From the NCBI GenBank assembly GCA_026874595.1, contig CM049307.1, positions 23,906,362 to 23,970,361 on the forward strand: a stretch of DNA of 64,000 nt, given 5' to 3'. This DNA is from Sipunculus nudus. Lineage: Eukaryota; Annelida; Sipuncula; Golfingiida; Sipunculidae. A model generated the notes under the pieces. The model was given only the letters and a program-made list of their open reading frames with translations, was not told the origin of the DNA and did no database searches. Positions 11,185 to 23,142 of this stretch are shown one piece after another. Position numbers and translations under genes: made by a program. Position 1 is the stretch's first letter, and each line of letters begins with the position of its first letter.

Positions 11185-12095
11185 GTCAGTAATTATTCTG
11201 TAATTGTTAATGATTAATGTCAAAGATAAAAAAATTACTTCAAATGATTTGACCCTTTTAATACATGTATTATACTTTTTTTAAAATAAAATCCATAATA
11301 ATTACTTTAGTCCACGTTTTTATGACCTTAGTATTTAGTTGCAGTCTGTCACCCTCAGTAGTCAACTGTAGTCACCCTCAACATGGCTCTTCAAGAAATA
11401 CCCAACCCTTATTTTATTCTAGGGTTAAAAATCTAAAAGAAGGGGACATTTTTCTAGTGAGATGGCTTATGTACAGGTAATTTTATCAAGGATACATTTG
11501 TTATCAGAAAACCATTTGCATGGATGGTTTTCATTATCTTTGTATAACTTATCTAATTCTTGAAATAGATAACAATCTTATCAGTGGTGTATGTAACAGT
11601 GAGCAGGCCACAGGGTGAACCATATGGCTGTAGACACAGGTATGCAAGCTTCAGTATGAGGGGGACATGACACACAGTCTTATGTAACAGGTAGATGTGA
11701 TGTGGTCTGATGAGATGCCGGAACAAAATTAAACCCATTATCAGAAAAGAACCCTGATACTTGACAACTCTAAATTTTATAATTAGGCTTGATAAAATTT
11801 ACAATTCAACGGTTTACATATTCTAATTTTAATTTTTATTTTAATAATAATATTTTCAACAATTTATATATATCAATAATTGTACATGAAGAAAAATATA
11901 TTTGAAAAAAAAAATCAGTTTTCAGAATAGTTTTCATATAATTGATGCTCATTGTACTAACAAATTATATTATTAAGTTCTATGATTTAACAGATTGTGT
12001 ATAGCATGAAATGTATGAACGAATGGCCACTGCAGACAAACTCGTAAAAATATGTGTGAAATTTTGTGTACAATATTTGATATGTAATATATGTA
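11185..12095. other. Intronic AT-rich DNA
   Basis: It follows the CLEC16A donor site. No further exon is recognised. Sequence near 11,800-11,960 is very AT-rich. Confidence 0.5.
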
Positions 12096-14707
12096 TTTTT
12101 AGCTCAGCTGACTATAAGTCATCTGAGCTATAGTCGTGGTCCATTGTCCGTCGTCCGTCTGTCCGTCCGTCCGTCCGTCCGTCCGTAGATGTGGCACGTT
12201 TTGAAACCGTAAGACCTAGGAATCCAAAATTCAGCATAATGTTAGATGTCCCCAAGATCTCCTACCAAGCCAAAAACTGGGTCTTTGCGACTTCATTCCT
12301 TTGAGAAATTAAGGAAAAACCTCAATTTTTTATTAAAAACCTATTTTCACACTTTAGGACTGCCTAATATCAAAACCACTCATCTGTTTTTCCTCATATT
12401 TCCTATAAATAATCCTCTATATAATTCCTATGTACATGCCAGAAATTAGGTCTGTATTATTTAATTTAAAAAAGTTATGGGCCCAAACATAATGCATTTT
12501 TTAAATAATCAGGAAAGAAATTTTATCACTTAACACAAAACTTGTTAAAGCAAACCACTTTTTTTCCAGTAATATTACTTTTATTAATCAAAATTAAATT
12601 GTATACCCAAAATTAGATCAAAATCTTTTAAATTTTTAAAAATATTAGCAAAAATAAAAAATTGGTACCTTAAATTTTGCCCAACGTTGACCATGGCACG
12701 TTTTTTTGCTGTAACTGCTGTGGATTTAATTTTCACAGCATGTTTTTGTTAGCATTTCAACTGTTAACACCAAAAATTTGAAACCAGTTGATCAAAAACT
12801 GTAGATTTTATTCAAGTTTTCAAGCACCATGTCACATATTGCTAGTGTTATGCAGTTTGCTAGAGCTCAGCTCCCGAGCTTCAGCTCTAAGTTCCTTAAA
12901 TTTGGCATACAGTTAGATTTCTCCAAAATCCCCTACCATGCCAAGAATTTGGTCACTAGGACTTAATTCCTTCGAGATATCAATGAAAAACTTAATTTTT
13001 CCATTAAAAACCCAGTGTTACACTTTAAGACTGCCTAATATCAAAACCACTGATCTGACTTTGATCATATATAATATACATATTTTTCTATACATTCACT
13101 ATGCACATGCCAGAAATGATGTCAGTATTGTGTATTTTTTTTAAGTTATGGGCCCAAACATAATGCACTTTGTAAAAAATCAAGAAATATATTTACTCCC
13201 TTAACAAGGGCATTGCTGAAGCTAGAGATCTTTTTTGTCAGGGATGTAACATTATTTAATCAAGATTCAATTGAATACCCAAAATAAGTTCTGAATTTTC
13301 AAATTTTATAAGTTATTAGTATAAATATAAAATTAGTACCTTAAATTTTGCCCAACTGTGACCATGGCACGTTTGTTTCCCGTGAGCACTGTTGATATAA
13401 TTTTCATATCATGCACACATAAGGATTTCAGCTTTTTAGTTTAGAAAGCTGAAAGAAATTTGCCAAATATTGTAGCTTTTATTAATGTTTTTTATGAGAC
13501 CCTGTCAGACTTTGGCTCTCTCCAGCCCCTCTTGAGTCACCTGTATGTTGACCTTGTTGACCTTTCATCAAATTATGCACGCTTGAGGGGAGAATCCAGG
13601 CAGCTGATGGCCAGCCACAGTTGATCCAGGTGTTCAACCCAACTCATCTAGTAGTTTTAACCAACAACATAACAATAAACAATAAATTAATAAATTTTTA
13701 TTGGTTTTTAATAACAAATTAAAGAAAAATAGAAAAGGAATTTGTTAGTTTATAATAACAGGAAATTAACTTGCAGTTACTGATGATATAAGAATCTTGT
13801 ATCGATGGGTAGAATGTCACATATTCCAAATAACACCATGCAGTCACCTATGGCATTTTTCAGTTCATTTTTAATGATAAAGAAGTAAATCATATTATTC
13901 ATTACTAATCATTAAGGATTATATGAAGGAAATTAATGATAGACAAAGTTGATAATATTAATCTAGATTCCTACTGTGTCTAGTGTGTACATTGATGTGA
14001 AATTAGTCCAAAATGAATTTTTTACAGTTATTTTTTAATATAAATAAAAGCCATAAAACCAGATACTTATGATCATTATTTAAATGTGTGAATTTTGTAT
14101 ATTCTGGATTCTCAACATCATTGTTTGGTGAAAACTGAATAAATACCAGACATGGTGCGAATACTTTGTAATTGTATTTAAATACGAATATGATTATGTA
14201 CTCCATTATAAAATTTCTTGCATAAAGAATGGGAATTCTGGTAAAAATGAAAGTATATGAATACTCGTGCAAATACTTTCAAAATGTATTCATGAATGCA
14301 TTCATGAATATATTCTTTAATATTATTTTAATGATCATATCAATTATATTTCATTTTAAAAAATCATATGATTCTCTTATTATTTTTAATAAAAATTATA
14401 TTTGGGACAATATTTGTAATTTTTTTAATAAATAGTTAAACTCTTATATTATATGTTCTGCTTATAAGTTATATGGCCAAGTCAAAATCTGTGTGACAGT
14501 AGTACTCCATTTGTTAATAAAATAAATGAAATCAATCCTCTTCCCTGTCTCCAAAGGTACTATCAAAATCATACATAAGCTAAACAACAACAACTCATAA
14601 TACAGCTTATATTTATTACCACACAAAACCAGCATCTGCCTCATTTCTAAATAATATTTTTTTATCATATATAACAGCTGAGCGTCGTGACCCATAGGTC
14701 CCTTGTT
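12096..14707 (+). mobile_element. Helitron/HINE-like non-autonomous element, near full length (2.6 kb)
   Basis: The 5' end TTTTTAGCTCAGCTGACT plus ATAAGTCATCTGAGCT forms an imperfect hairpin. It is followed by a GTCCGTC/GTCCGTCCG microsatellite leader at about 12,147-12,186. The body has two related ~690-bp halves, each with ACTGCCTAATATCAAAACCA and TTATGGGCCCAAACATAATG (near 12,358 and 13,029; near 12,474 and 13,145). The 3' end at 14,676-14,707 is CAGCTGAGCGTCGTGACC with a near-palindromic GACCCATAGGTC and CTTGTT. Subterminal hairpin, microsatellite leader and terminal 3' hairpin together resemble helentron-associated HINE/DINE elements. No Rep/helicase frame is present. The family assignment is inferred from architecture. 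Confidence 0.6.
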
Positions 14708-14767
14708 TTGTGTTAGTTTCCAGTTGTGTTACCTTTGCCATTTTTACCTGAACAAGTTCATTGTGCC

Positions 14768-14996
14768 TTACCTGTGTCATTATACCTGTGGCATATAATT
14801 AGTGCATGGCCAGGAACATAAACTTTTTTCTAGGTATTTTTGATTGGTAGTTTTTCATGAAATCTTCATGAGTATGTGCGTTTATTACCTGTGTCATTAT
14901 ACCTTTGGCATATTTAGTGCACTGGCCAAGAACATTTACTTGTTTTTAGGTATTTTTGATTTTGGTAGTATATCATGAAATCTTCATGAGTATGAC
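14768..14996 (+). repeat. ~117-bp tandem duplication
   Basis: TTACCTGTGTCATTATACCT begins copies at 14,768 and 14,885. Both continue through GGTATTTTTGATT and ATGAAATCTTCATGAGTATG. Confidence 0.85.
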
Positions 14997-15883
14997 ATGT
15001 CTACCTGTATGTTCAAATATGTTTGCATGCACCTGTATGTACATGGTTTTTTTATGGTTACATTTCACATAAGATGAATAAAACCAGCTTCAAGAGAAAA
15101 CAGACACAAAAAGCATGTGTTTTAGTCATGAGGAATATCAGTATATGCTTAAGTAACAAGAGTGAAAATGAAACAACTGCTCTGCTGTTGTTTTTAGGGG
15201 TCTCTGATACCCAGTGTCAAGATCCAGGGAAGCAGAAAACGAAAGGGCATATCCATGACAAGTAAATTACACTCAGATTCATATTTGTTTTATTTTTTGG
15301 CACCAACAGACCCGCCATAGTTCCAATTTACAAATTAAGTAGGCCACAGACTCTGCTCGCTTTATTTGTTGACATTACTGTTCAGCCATGTCTGGGACCT
15401 GACGAGACCAATATAACAGGCTGATCCTTGCTGTAGAAAAGGAAAGTAACGGTTACTTAGCCTGTCTGGAAAATTAGTGGCTGTGTAAGTTCACCTGCAC
15501 TCTCCAGGTTGAATCACCCTCGGTGCTGTAGAATTTGAGTCCACATTTTAAAATCTGTTGAATGGAACTTGGAGTAACTGGATGGTCCTCGTACTTTGAC
15601 ACTGGGAAAAAAATACTTGTTGTAGAGTCTGGCTGAAATAGTGGTGTGCCAGTAAATTGATTATATGGATGATTGGTCTTTTCTTTCATAATAGATTAAA
15701 TATTTTGCATTCCATCACAAACCATGATGTATGCACGTCCAAAGAAGTTATATTATCTTAATAAGTTATCCTTTTTCTGTCAGAGATATAAGAAAGACAG
15801 GAAACAAATCAGCAAACAGCATTAAAACTTAACCTTGTGTAACAAATAAGTGTCAACAACCCAGTCCCAGCCATTACCTAAAC
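14997..15883. other. Non-genic stretch
   Basis: No exon, RNA gene or element end recognised. A short open frame across 15,198-15,265 follows a TTTTTAG but shows no family similarity. Confidence 0.4.
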
Positions 15884-17740
15884 TTTTTAGCGAACCTGTG
15901 AGCTTATGCGATTGTGTGGAGTCGTGCGGCGGCCGTCGTCCGTTGTCTGTACCTTAACCTATACTATCTTGAAAACGGCAAGAATTAGCATCATTAAATT
16001 TCATGCATAAAATTAGTCATCTAAAAAACTCTGTCAGATTTTGCTTATTTTTGGCTAACTGCATTTTCTTAGATTTTATAGGGAAAAAGCTAAAAATGCT
16101 TAAAAAATCTTCTCCGAATCTGTTCAGCCATATTGTCCAATATTTTACAGAAATGATTTCTGGAACAATCTCTCTCAAGTTTGTTCGAATGGTTTAAGTT
16201 CAGTGATTTTTGGCCAAGTTACAGGAAGTTGAACTTAGTCATCTGTCCAAAAAAGCATACTAAAATTACAATCTCAGAAATGGCTTGAGCTATCATCACC
16301 AAATTTTATGCCAATGTTGGTCACATGAGTCATATCTGAAATTGAGGTATTGGTGGCGCCACCTGCATCAGCCTTTTTTGTACGGGGGTCATCAGTGCCC
16401 GTATCAAACTGAAGTCTACAAATAACTTCTTCTCTGAAACGATGTGGCCAAATTGTTTAATATCACACAGAAATGATCCTAGGGTAGTGCTTTCGGAAGT
16501 TTGTTCAAATGGTCTCAGTTCAGTGACTTTTGGCTAAGTTATGGGAAGCTGAATTAGTCATATGACATAGCAGCCCATTTTAGCTAAGTGGCTAAAAAAA
16601 ATCTTTTTCTCAAAAACCACTTAGCCAAATTCTTAAATCTCACACATTAATTATCCTTAGATGTTGATAATTCAAGTTTGTTCAAATGGTCTCAGTTCAG
16701 TGACTTTTGGCTAAGTTATGGGAAGCTGAATTTAGTCATATGCCGTAACAGCCCATTTTAGTCATATGCCGTAACAGCCCATTTTAGCTAAGTGGCTACA
16801 AAAATCTTCTTCTCAAAAACCACTGGGCCAAATTTTTAAATCTCACACATTAATTATTCTTAGATGTTGATAATTCAAGTTTGTTCAAATGGTCTCAGTT
16901 CAGTGGCTTTTGGCTGAGTTATGGGAAGCTGAATTTAGTCATATGCCATAACAGCCCATTTTAGCTAAGTGGCTACAAAAATCTTCTTCTCAAAAACCAC
17001 AGGGCCAAATTCTTAAATCTCACACATTAATTATCCTTAGATGTTGATAATTCAAATTTGTTCAAATGGTTTTGTTTCAATGATTTTTGGCTGAATTATG
17101 GGAAGCTGAACTTTGCCATTTTGCTGTATTTTCCCATATGAGTTATAAACCTACAAAACGTTTTTTGACTGATGATACTGAGGCCAGTTTGTTTAATATT
17201 TTGCAAGAATAATTCCCTGAATAATTCTTATAATAATTGTCTTAATGGTTCCAAAGAATGAATTTTGGCTGAATTATAAAGATTGAATTGAGTCATTTTA
17301 CCATACATGTTAGCTGTGTGAAGCAGATACATCTAGCCTAGCGCCAGTTTATCAGCATCCATTACATCATGCCTCTAGACATTAAGATTTCAGGTTATCT
17401 ATGGAAAATATTGACAAGAATGTTTTTTAAAAGCTTTTAAAAATGTAGATTTTTGATATTAGATATCATCTGTACACTAACTCATAATTTCTCAGGAATA
17501 GCAGGAGCTACCATCCCCAAATTTTATGTAATTATCTGTCACAAAATAAATGTTGATGGATTCAGCTTATTTTTGCTATCTGTATTTACTTAGATTTTAC
17601 AGGGAAAAAGCTAAAAAAAATTTAAAAGTCTTATTCTTCTAAACGGTCAGAAATTTACAGAAATGATCCCAGAGGTGAGCCCTCTCAAGTTTGTTCAAAT
17701 GGTTTGTGTTTGATAAAATTTAGCAGAGTTACATAACAGG
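15884..17740 (+). mobile_element. Second Helitron-like family member (TTTTTAGCGAACCTGTGAGC type)
   Basis: The start TTTTTAGCGAACCTGTGAGC, then TTATGCGATTGTGTGG and a GGCGGCCGTCGTCCGTTGTC leader, follow the same plan as the TTTTTAGCTCAGCTGACT family but with different sequence. The body contains GTGGCGCCACCTGC and long internal direct repeats. A partial second start, CTGTGAGCTTATGCAATTGT, lies at about 18,013. The 3' limit is not visible, so the end coordinate is approximate. Confidence 0.5.
16490..17080 (+). repeat. Tandem ~177-bp units (one expanded to ~203 bp)
   Basis: Three-plus units share AAATGGTCTCAGTTCAGTG, GGCTAAGTTATGGGAAGCTG, ACAGCCCATTTTAGCTAAG and ATGTTGATAATTCAA (16,661, 16,864 and 17,041). 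The 203-bp unit carries an extra copy of GTCATATGCCGTAACAGCCC at about 16,735-16,785. Confidence 0.85.
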
Positions 17741-17870
17741 CCAAGATTGTGTATGTTTCTTGAATAGGTTGAGAAACTGCCAACTGTTTCAGATTTGGCA
17801 ACAGATCAAGAGTTCATTCAGTGCAGCCAAATATAGGTCAACAGTTCAATCAGTGCAGCCAAGCACATGG

Positions 17871-17980
17871 CATGTGATCACCTCATGGGTGTCATGTGAG
17901 CACCTCATGGGCAGCATGTGATCATCTCATGGGTAGCATGTGATCACATCATGAGTATCATGTGATCACCACATGGGTGT
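17871..17980 (+). repeat. 22-bp minisatellite, exactly 5 copies
   Basis: Five consecutive units of the CATGTGATCACCTCATGGGT type with small changes. Each contains CATGTGA and most a TGATCA palindrome. Confidence 0.9.
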
Positions 17981-18104
17981 CATGCCCCTCAGGGCTGCAT
18001 ATGGCGCCAATCTGTGAGCTTATGCAATTGTGTGGCTACTATTTCAGATTTGGCAACAGGCAAAAGGTCAGTCTGGATTTATTTATAGCTTTGGCAGACT
18101 GCCA

Positions 18105-18235
18105 ACTGTGTCAGAACAGAATGCAACAGGTCAAGAATTCACTCAGTGCAGCCAGGTACAGGTCAGAAGTTCACTCAGTCTAGCCAGGTGCAGGTCAAGA
18201 GTTCACTCAGTGCAGTAGCCTGAGCCAGTAATTTG
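18105..18235 (+). repeat. ~32-bp direct repeats (GGTCAAGAGTTCACTCAGTG)
   Basis: Three to four copies of CAGGTCA-AG-TTCACTCAGT(G/C) with AGCCAGGT. Two more relatives sit at about 17,803-17,865, on the other side of the 22-bp array. Confidence 0.75.
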
Positions 18236-18339
18236 TCACAGTACACTCGGGGCAACAGCCTTTCTCACCTAAGCCTGGTCAGCCCCATGCATCAGACTCA
18301 AGGTAAGTTTGATGTATTGGCCTGTTATTCTGACCTGTC

Positions 18340-18560
18340 TATGTGTCTTTAATGGCTTTCTCTTTCACAAGACAGGTGTCGCCATCTGCAATGACTTTTG
18401 CAAAGTGTATGTGCCTGCTTAATTCTACGGAGGAATTTGATATATCAGCCTGAAATAGGGCATATTTATACATGTCAAATAGCTTTGTTGTATACAAGAC
18501 TGGTGGTGCCACCTACAATAATTTTTGTGTTGTTTGCACCCATGCGAGAATTTCAGCAGT
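18340..18560 (+). repeat. Diverged copy of the 1-840 repeat unit
   Basis: It shares the gapped order GACAGGTGxCGCCATCTGCA, TTTTGCAxAGTxT, TTTGATATATCxGCCTxAAAT, TTATACAT and ATAGCTTTxTTGT with the units at the left end of the window. Confidence 0.55.
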
Positions 18561-18985
18561 GATGTTTGTGTATTGTTTCTTGTTCAGATGTTTAGTACTT
18601 GCATTATTCATATATATGAAAAGTAGTGGTTCAGCATTGAAGCGTTATACCTGGTGTATATCCATATGCACAGGTTCGCATTAGGCCTGTAGGCCTTGTT
18701 TAGTGTGACATACAAGTCAGACTGCATTTTTCACAGTATATTTCATGGTTAATATAGAGGGAACATTAAATTGGTTGTTTTCTATCTTTCACACTGACAT
18801 TTACAGAACAATTCATGGAAGATTGCAAATTTTTAAATTTTACCCAGTATCATATGTTAAGGTCCTCGGGGGGAAAAAAAAGTAAGATTGCAGTAATGAT
18901 CTTTTGGAATATTTTCTAACAGGCATGATAGATTGGACATCCCTATCTGAATATGGAGCCTGAAAAATAAAAAAAAAACTTAAAG

Positions 18986-19490
18986 GGGCCCAATCACATA
19001 TCTGACCTTTATAAACTAAAGGTAATACCTACAAGCTGTTTTAAAAATAGACCAGAAAACGTGGATATCACCACACACAGGCTGCTTGTTTTGTTTATAT
19101 CAACATGTTTATAATATGTGGGGGCCTGCCAAAATAAAACAAAATCAACAACGGCATCTAGCAGCATGTCAGATAAGCCAGAGCTTTGCAAATGGCGTGT
19201 TGCAACAAGTGACCTTCTACCTCCGCATAAATGCATCCTACCACCTTAGGTTACACCACACACAGGCTGCTTGTTTTGTTTATATCAACATGTTTATAAT
19301 ATGTGGGGGCCTGCCAAAATAAAACAAAATCAACAACGGCATCTAGCAGCATGTCAGATAAGCCAGAGCTTTGCAAATGGCGTGTTGCAACAAGTGACCT
19401 TCTACCTCCGCATAAATGCATCCTACCACCTTAGGTTACATGTTTTTTCCATTTATCAATATTGCTGTGTTTACAAACAGGTTGTTGATA
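18986..19490 (+). repeat. Dispersed repeat, copy B, with a perfect-looking 185-bp tandem duplication
   Basis: Similar to 8,355-8,690. Inside it, 19,069-19,253 and 19,254-19,438 are direct copies starting CACCACACACAGGCTGC and appear identical by eye. The duplication is younger than the insertion, because copy A lacks it. Confidence 0.85.
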
Positions 19491-19709
19491 AATTTATACA
19501 TCCATCAGGAAGGCCTTATAAGAACATCTGACAAGCAAAATTACCCTTAGATCATAAATATATACACAGAGGAAGCCAGAAATCACATAAATTCTTTTTC
19601 AAAAGATAGGTGAATGGGCACTTTTAAAGTTCTAAATCCTTGCCAAACTTTAAGTTTATTTTTTTAAATCTCTTTCGTATGTTTATCAAGTCTTGCTAAC
19701 AGCATACCC

Positions 19710-19960
19710 ACCAGGTTATGTGGCCTAGGGATAGAGCACCAGACTCAAAGCTATAAGAATGTGGGTTCGAATCTCAGCTTAGGAGCAGTGAGAATTTTCA
19801 CAATCGGTTCCAACTCAGGGTAAGCATTCTTTAGGCTTAATGGGAAGGCCATGCCCCAAAGCCATGTTTCTCCAGCAATGAGTACAATTACACACCCAGG
19901 GCCTGCAGGTGCAGTAGTCACCATGCCTGGTTAACACCAGTTTCAGCAGTTATCTTTAAA
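19710..19960 (+). mobile_element. tRNA-derived SINE
   Basis: Pol III promoter boxes are visible: box A TGGCCTAGGG at 19,721-19,730 and box B GGTTCGAATC at 19,764-19,773, spaced about 33 bp as in tRNA genes. The head reads like a tRNA but lacks a good acceptor stem. It is followed by a non-tRNA body (GGGAAGGCCATG ... GGCCTGCAGGTGCAG). The 3' end is approximate and no clear tail repeat is seen. Confidence 0.65.
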
Positions 19961-22150
19961 TATCAACACATCCTGGTGGCTATGCAAAATATAACACAAG
20001 CTAATTTATCTCTATCTCAACAGTTTCATTGCTTTCCTTTAATATTAATTAAATCTACATGTCTTGTATACAGGTTGTTGAGAATACTGATTGGTATCAT
20101 GTTCGGTAATACTGAACATGAAATTTTTGTAAGACTAGTCTGCCTCCATGTAAAATAAATTGTCCCCATGCAGACCAGGAGACCTCATAAGAATTATCCA
20201 CAAACGGGGCCCCCATGCCACTGCCTAATTGAATATTTGGAATAATTTGTTCATGTGTACAGGGTATGTCAGAATTGATTGGTAGGCTCACAGTGGTTCA
20301 CACATGGTTGTGTATGTATACAGGGTATCCTGGTGTTAGGGTACAAGTATAATGTGTACCGCCATTGGTTATGACACCATCAGTCATTATCAGTTGCAGC
20401 CCATTTTGGCTTTCAGAGAACTCCCAGTTGACTGAGATTAAGATAATTTATAATAATCTGTGATATGAATTATCTTCCTAACAGCAAAAATATGTCAGGT
20501 TAGTATATGGAACATAGAACATGGAGTTTTATATGTATTTCCCTATCTTGCTGCTCCCTCCAGTAGCAGTGCTACTAATATGTTTGTTCATCATTCATTT
20601 GTGTCCAGTATTTTCATAATTTTCCCATTAGTAGGTATAAAGTTACAGCCGTCAATCTTTGTTGCCTTTTATATTTGCTAGATGTTTGTATGTACAACTG
20701 TTAGCTTTAGGTTTTATTATTTGATAATAACACTGCAGAAAGCTGAGGCATTATGTTGGTTCCAGTTAAAGTTCCCATTGATTGTATTGTAATGCCTTTC
20801 TCAGAACTGACAGAATATGGGTAATAAGTCTAGCTGCAGCTGGTTTTGGAATGGAACGTCATAAAGTATGCTTAACCTGAATTTGTGGATACATCATGTA
20901 AATTTTAGGTTGGTCGCGCCACAAGGTACCACATTCATGCATTGTTGACAATAAATAGCAACAGGAGCACTGCAAATGGTGCATAATACACCTGTTGCAT
21001 ATTTTGTGACCTTTGACCTAAGTGTGAAACTGCTGAGAATGTAATTCAGGTGAGAAACTGTATTGGTTAATACTCATCATGAGTAATATGAAAATCCATC
21101 AGGTTTTTGTCAGTGTGGTGCCACCAAAGTGTGGTAACCTCTGACCTCATTAAATATACATGGATTTTGCTTGAAATAGAACTTAGGTGAGATATATCGA
21201 TTAATATTTCTATTGAATTTTACAACAAAGCAGCCTAGTGACCCCTGACCTTATTTAATATGTGTGGATTTTGGCCAAAATTGAACTTGGGAGAGATAAT
21301 CTTATTGTTAGTAGTTATGGTGAGTTTTCCTGAAAATCATCAAAGTTATTGCAGTGACAGTTACAGTTAACAGACTGACAGGCATTGGGTATACCATAAT
21401 ATGTCCTGTCCTAGACAGACGTTTAACATGCCTGAAGTTAATAAAAATCATGTTGCTGGGGGATGCAGGTTATCAAGTACCCCACCGTACAAACCCTATG
21501 CCAATTTAGAGCAGAGCAGATCCCAGTGTCCAGTGTCAACAGTCACAGTCCCCTCAGCAGTCCCTATGACATGACCATCAATCACTGGAAGGTGTTGGGG
21601 AAATATAAACCAAACAATGAAAATCTTAAAATTTTCTAGCCGTGACTTGTGTGATTTCTTCTAATCAAAGTATTTATAAAATATTAATCTCATATTTGAC
21701 AGAGATGTATTTTAAAATTAAGGTAAAAGACAGGGACTAATTTTTTGCTTTGAGTGGTCACATTTAACTGGCGGTGATGTGTGTCAGGCGAGGCAGGCCA
21801 TTTAGCACCCCCTTAGGGGTTAACAGATCTGTTCCCCAGGACTTATCACTGAAGTGATATCACCACGCCAAGTAAGACTGAATGACTAGGGGGATAAGAT
21901 GAAATTTAATACAACTTTTGATGCAACAGACAGACACTGAGAAATTGTTGCAAGTCCTCCAGTGTGCACATTCAGCATGTGAATAAAGCCAGCTATGAGA
22001 GTGCAACAAGGAATTTTAGGAATGGAAAAAAAGGTGAGAAATTTTACAGTACTTTTTTAAAAAACATTTAGCTTTCAGTAATGTATAAGGAGAATTAGTT
22101 ATTAGTTTTGTTAGCAGACATTTAAGTAAGACTACACAGCAGAAATAATC
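19961..22150. other. Non-genic DNA with degenerate GTGACC-rich repeats
   Basis: Around 20,925-21,330, diverged repeats carry GTGxCCxCTGACCT, GTGTGGATTTTG and AACTTGGGAGAGATA-like phrases. A stretch at 21,471-21,610 is open in one frame after a CAG, but it has no family resemblance that I can name. No confident gene is present. Confidence 0.45.
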
Positions 22151-22151
22151 A

Positions 22152-22207
<56 letters not shown>
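22152..22207. repeat. (TA)n microsatellite
   Basis: About 28 TA repeats. Low-complexity open frames through it on the minus strand are artefacts. Confidence 0.95.
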
Positions 22208-22210
<3 letters not shown>

Positions 22211-22499
22211 CATTCCACTGTCTTACCAGCAGATGGTGATATTCAGTGCTTCCACTCTGGATTAAATGAAAAATAGTATAAAATCTTTAAAACATATGTA
22301 AATTTGTCTGAAAAAAATCTATGCCAAATAGCAAGATTTTTGTATCATTTTTGTATAATTTTACAACATTGAATTCTTCTTAATCAGTTTTCAGTTAGAC
22401 AGTATATATATTACACTATAATGCCATTACAAAATGCCACTGTTACACATTATATTCACACTTGCCACCTAACACTTCATGGAATAATAATAATAATAA

Positions 22500-22795
22500 T
22501 AACTAGAAACCTGCGTTCTAAGGAAGGCAAACCTCCGCCATGTGTGTTTGTGTTTGTACAGGGGGGGGGGGATATTTGCATTCACTTATTCAGCCCAGAT
22601 TCATTCGTGCATGGATGTGTTTTTATGAATATTCCTTTATGACATTCCTGAATCTGTATCATGTGCGAGATCAGCACAAAATCTAATTGATTCTTCAATA
22701 GCCCATCCCTGAAATGCCCTGAAAATATCATAATTCTGTTGTGAACAAAACACAAACACAAAAGGGAATGAACATAGACCCTCCTGGTGGAGATA
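22500..22795 (+). repeat. Dispersed repeat, copy B (pairs with 6,957-7,240)
   Basis: It starts AACTAGAAACCTGCGTTC just after an (AAT)n tract (22,486-22,500). It contains a 12-G run at about 22,561-22,572 and then the shared blocks CACTTATTCAGCCCA, ATGAATATTCCTTxATGA and ATTCTGTTGTGAACAAA. Confidence 0.6.
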
Positions 22796-23097
22796 ATAAA
22801 AATAATTATATATTAATTATAGGATAAATTTTTACTCTGTTATCTTTGCTGGAATATAATAGTAATGAAAATGATAAATTACCACTGTAAAAACCTGAAC
22901 CGTAAACACTGGTATTTAATGTAAGAGTTGATAAGCTGCATTAAACATTGTTATGAAAATGCTAATCAATTCAAAAGAGGGCATCACTAAATAAGTTATT
23001 AGATGTTTTTTCATTACTAAAAAACCTATCCATAAATTAACAATTTAAAAAAATGGTGATAATTACAACATATTTAACAAATTTATTTACAATTTTC
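22796..23097. other. AT-rich DNA upstream of the nuclease gene
   Basis: Probably the end of a 5' intron, because it finishes in the acceptor TTTACAATTTTCAG. No TATA-type promoter could be assigned. Confidence 0.4.
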
Positions 23098-23142
23098 AGA
23101 TGATCATCCCAGCCAGCAAGCACACAAATATAAAATGACAAA
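23098..23142 (+). other. Probable splice acceptor and 5'UTR piece
   Basis: AATTTTCAG ends at 23,099 after a T-rich tract. The next 43 bases hold two short upstream ATGs that stop almost at once (ATG at 23,100 and 23,135), then the long frame opens at ATG 23,143. This suggests an unseen upstream non-coding exon. It is not proven without RNA data. Confidence 0.4.

Noticed and set aside
14229..14435. 68-codon AT-rich open frame, with a near-identical one at 60,398-60,604
   Set aside because: Conservation is explained by the two copies of the same repeat element. Composition is extremely AT-rich, and there is no sign of coding constraint.
15198..15265. Candidate exon after TTTTTAG
   Set aside because: Short, ends in a stop without a donor, and does not resemble the expected next CLEC16A segment.
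19721..19790. Free-standing tRNA gene
   Set aside because: Boxes A and B are present, but the acceptor and anticodon stems do not form well, and the non-tRNA body fits a SINE.
21471..21610. Possible exon after a CAG (open, Ser/Pro-rich)
   Set aside because: No pyrimidine tract before the CAG, no clear donor, and no family similarity. Kept only as a note.
22016..22213. Minus-strand open frame starting with YIYIYI
   Set aside because: Low-complexity translation of a (TA)n tract.
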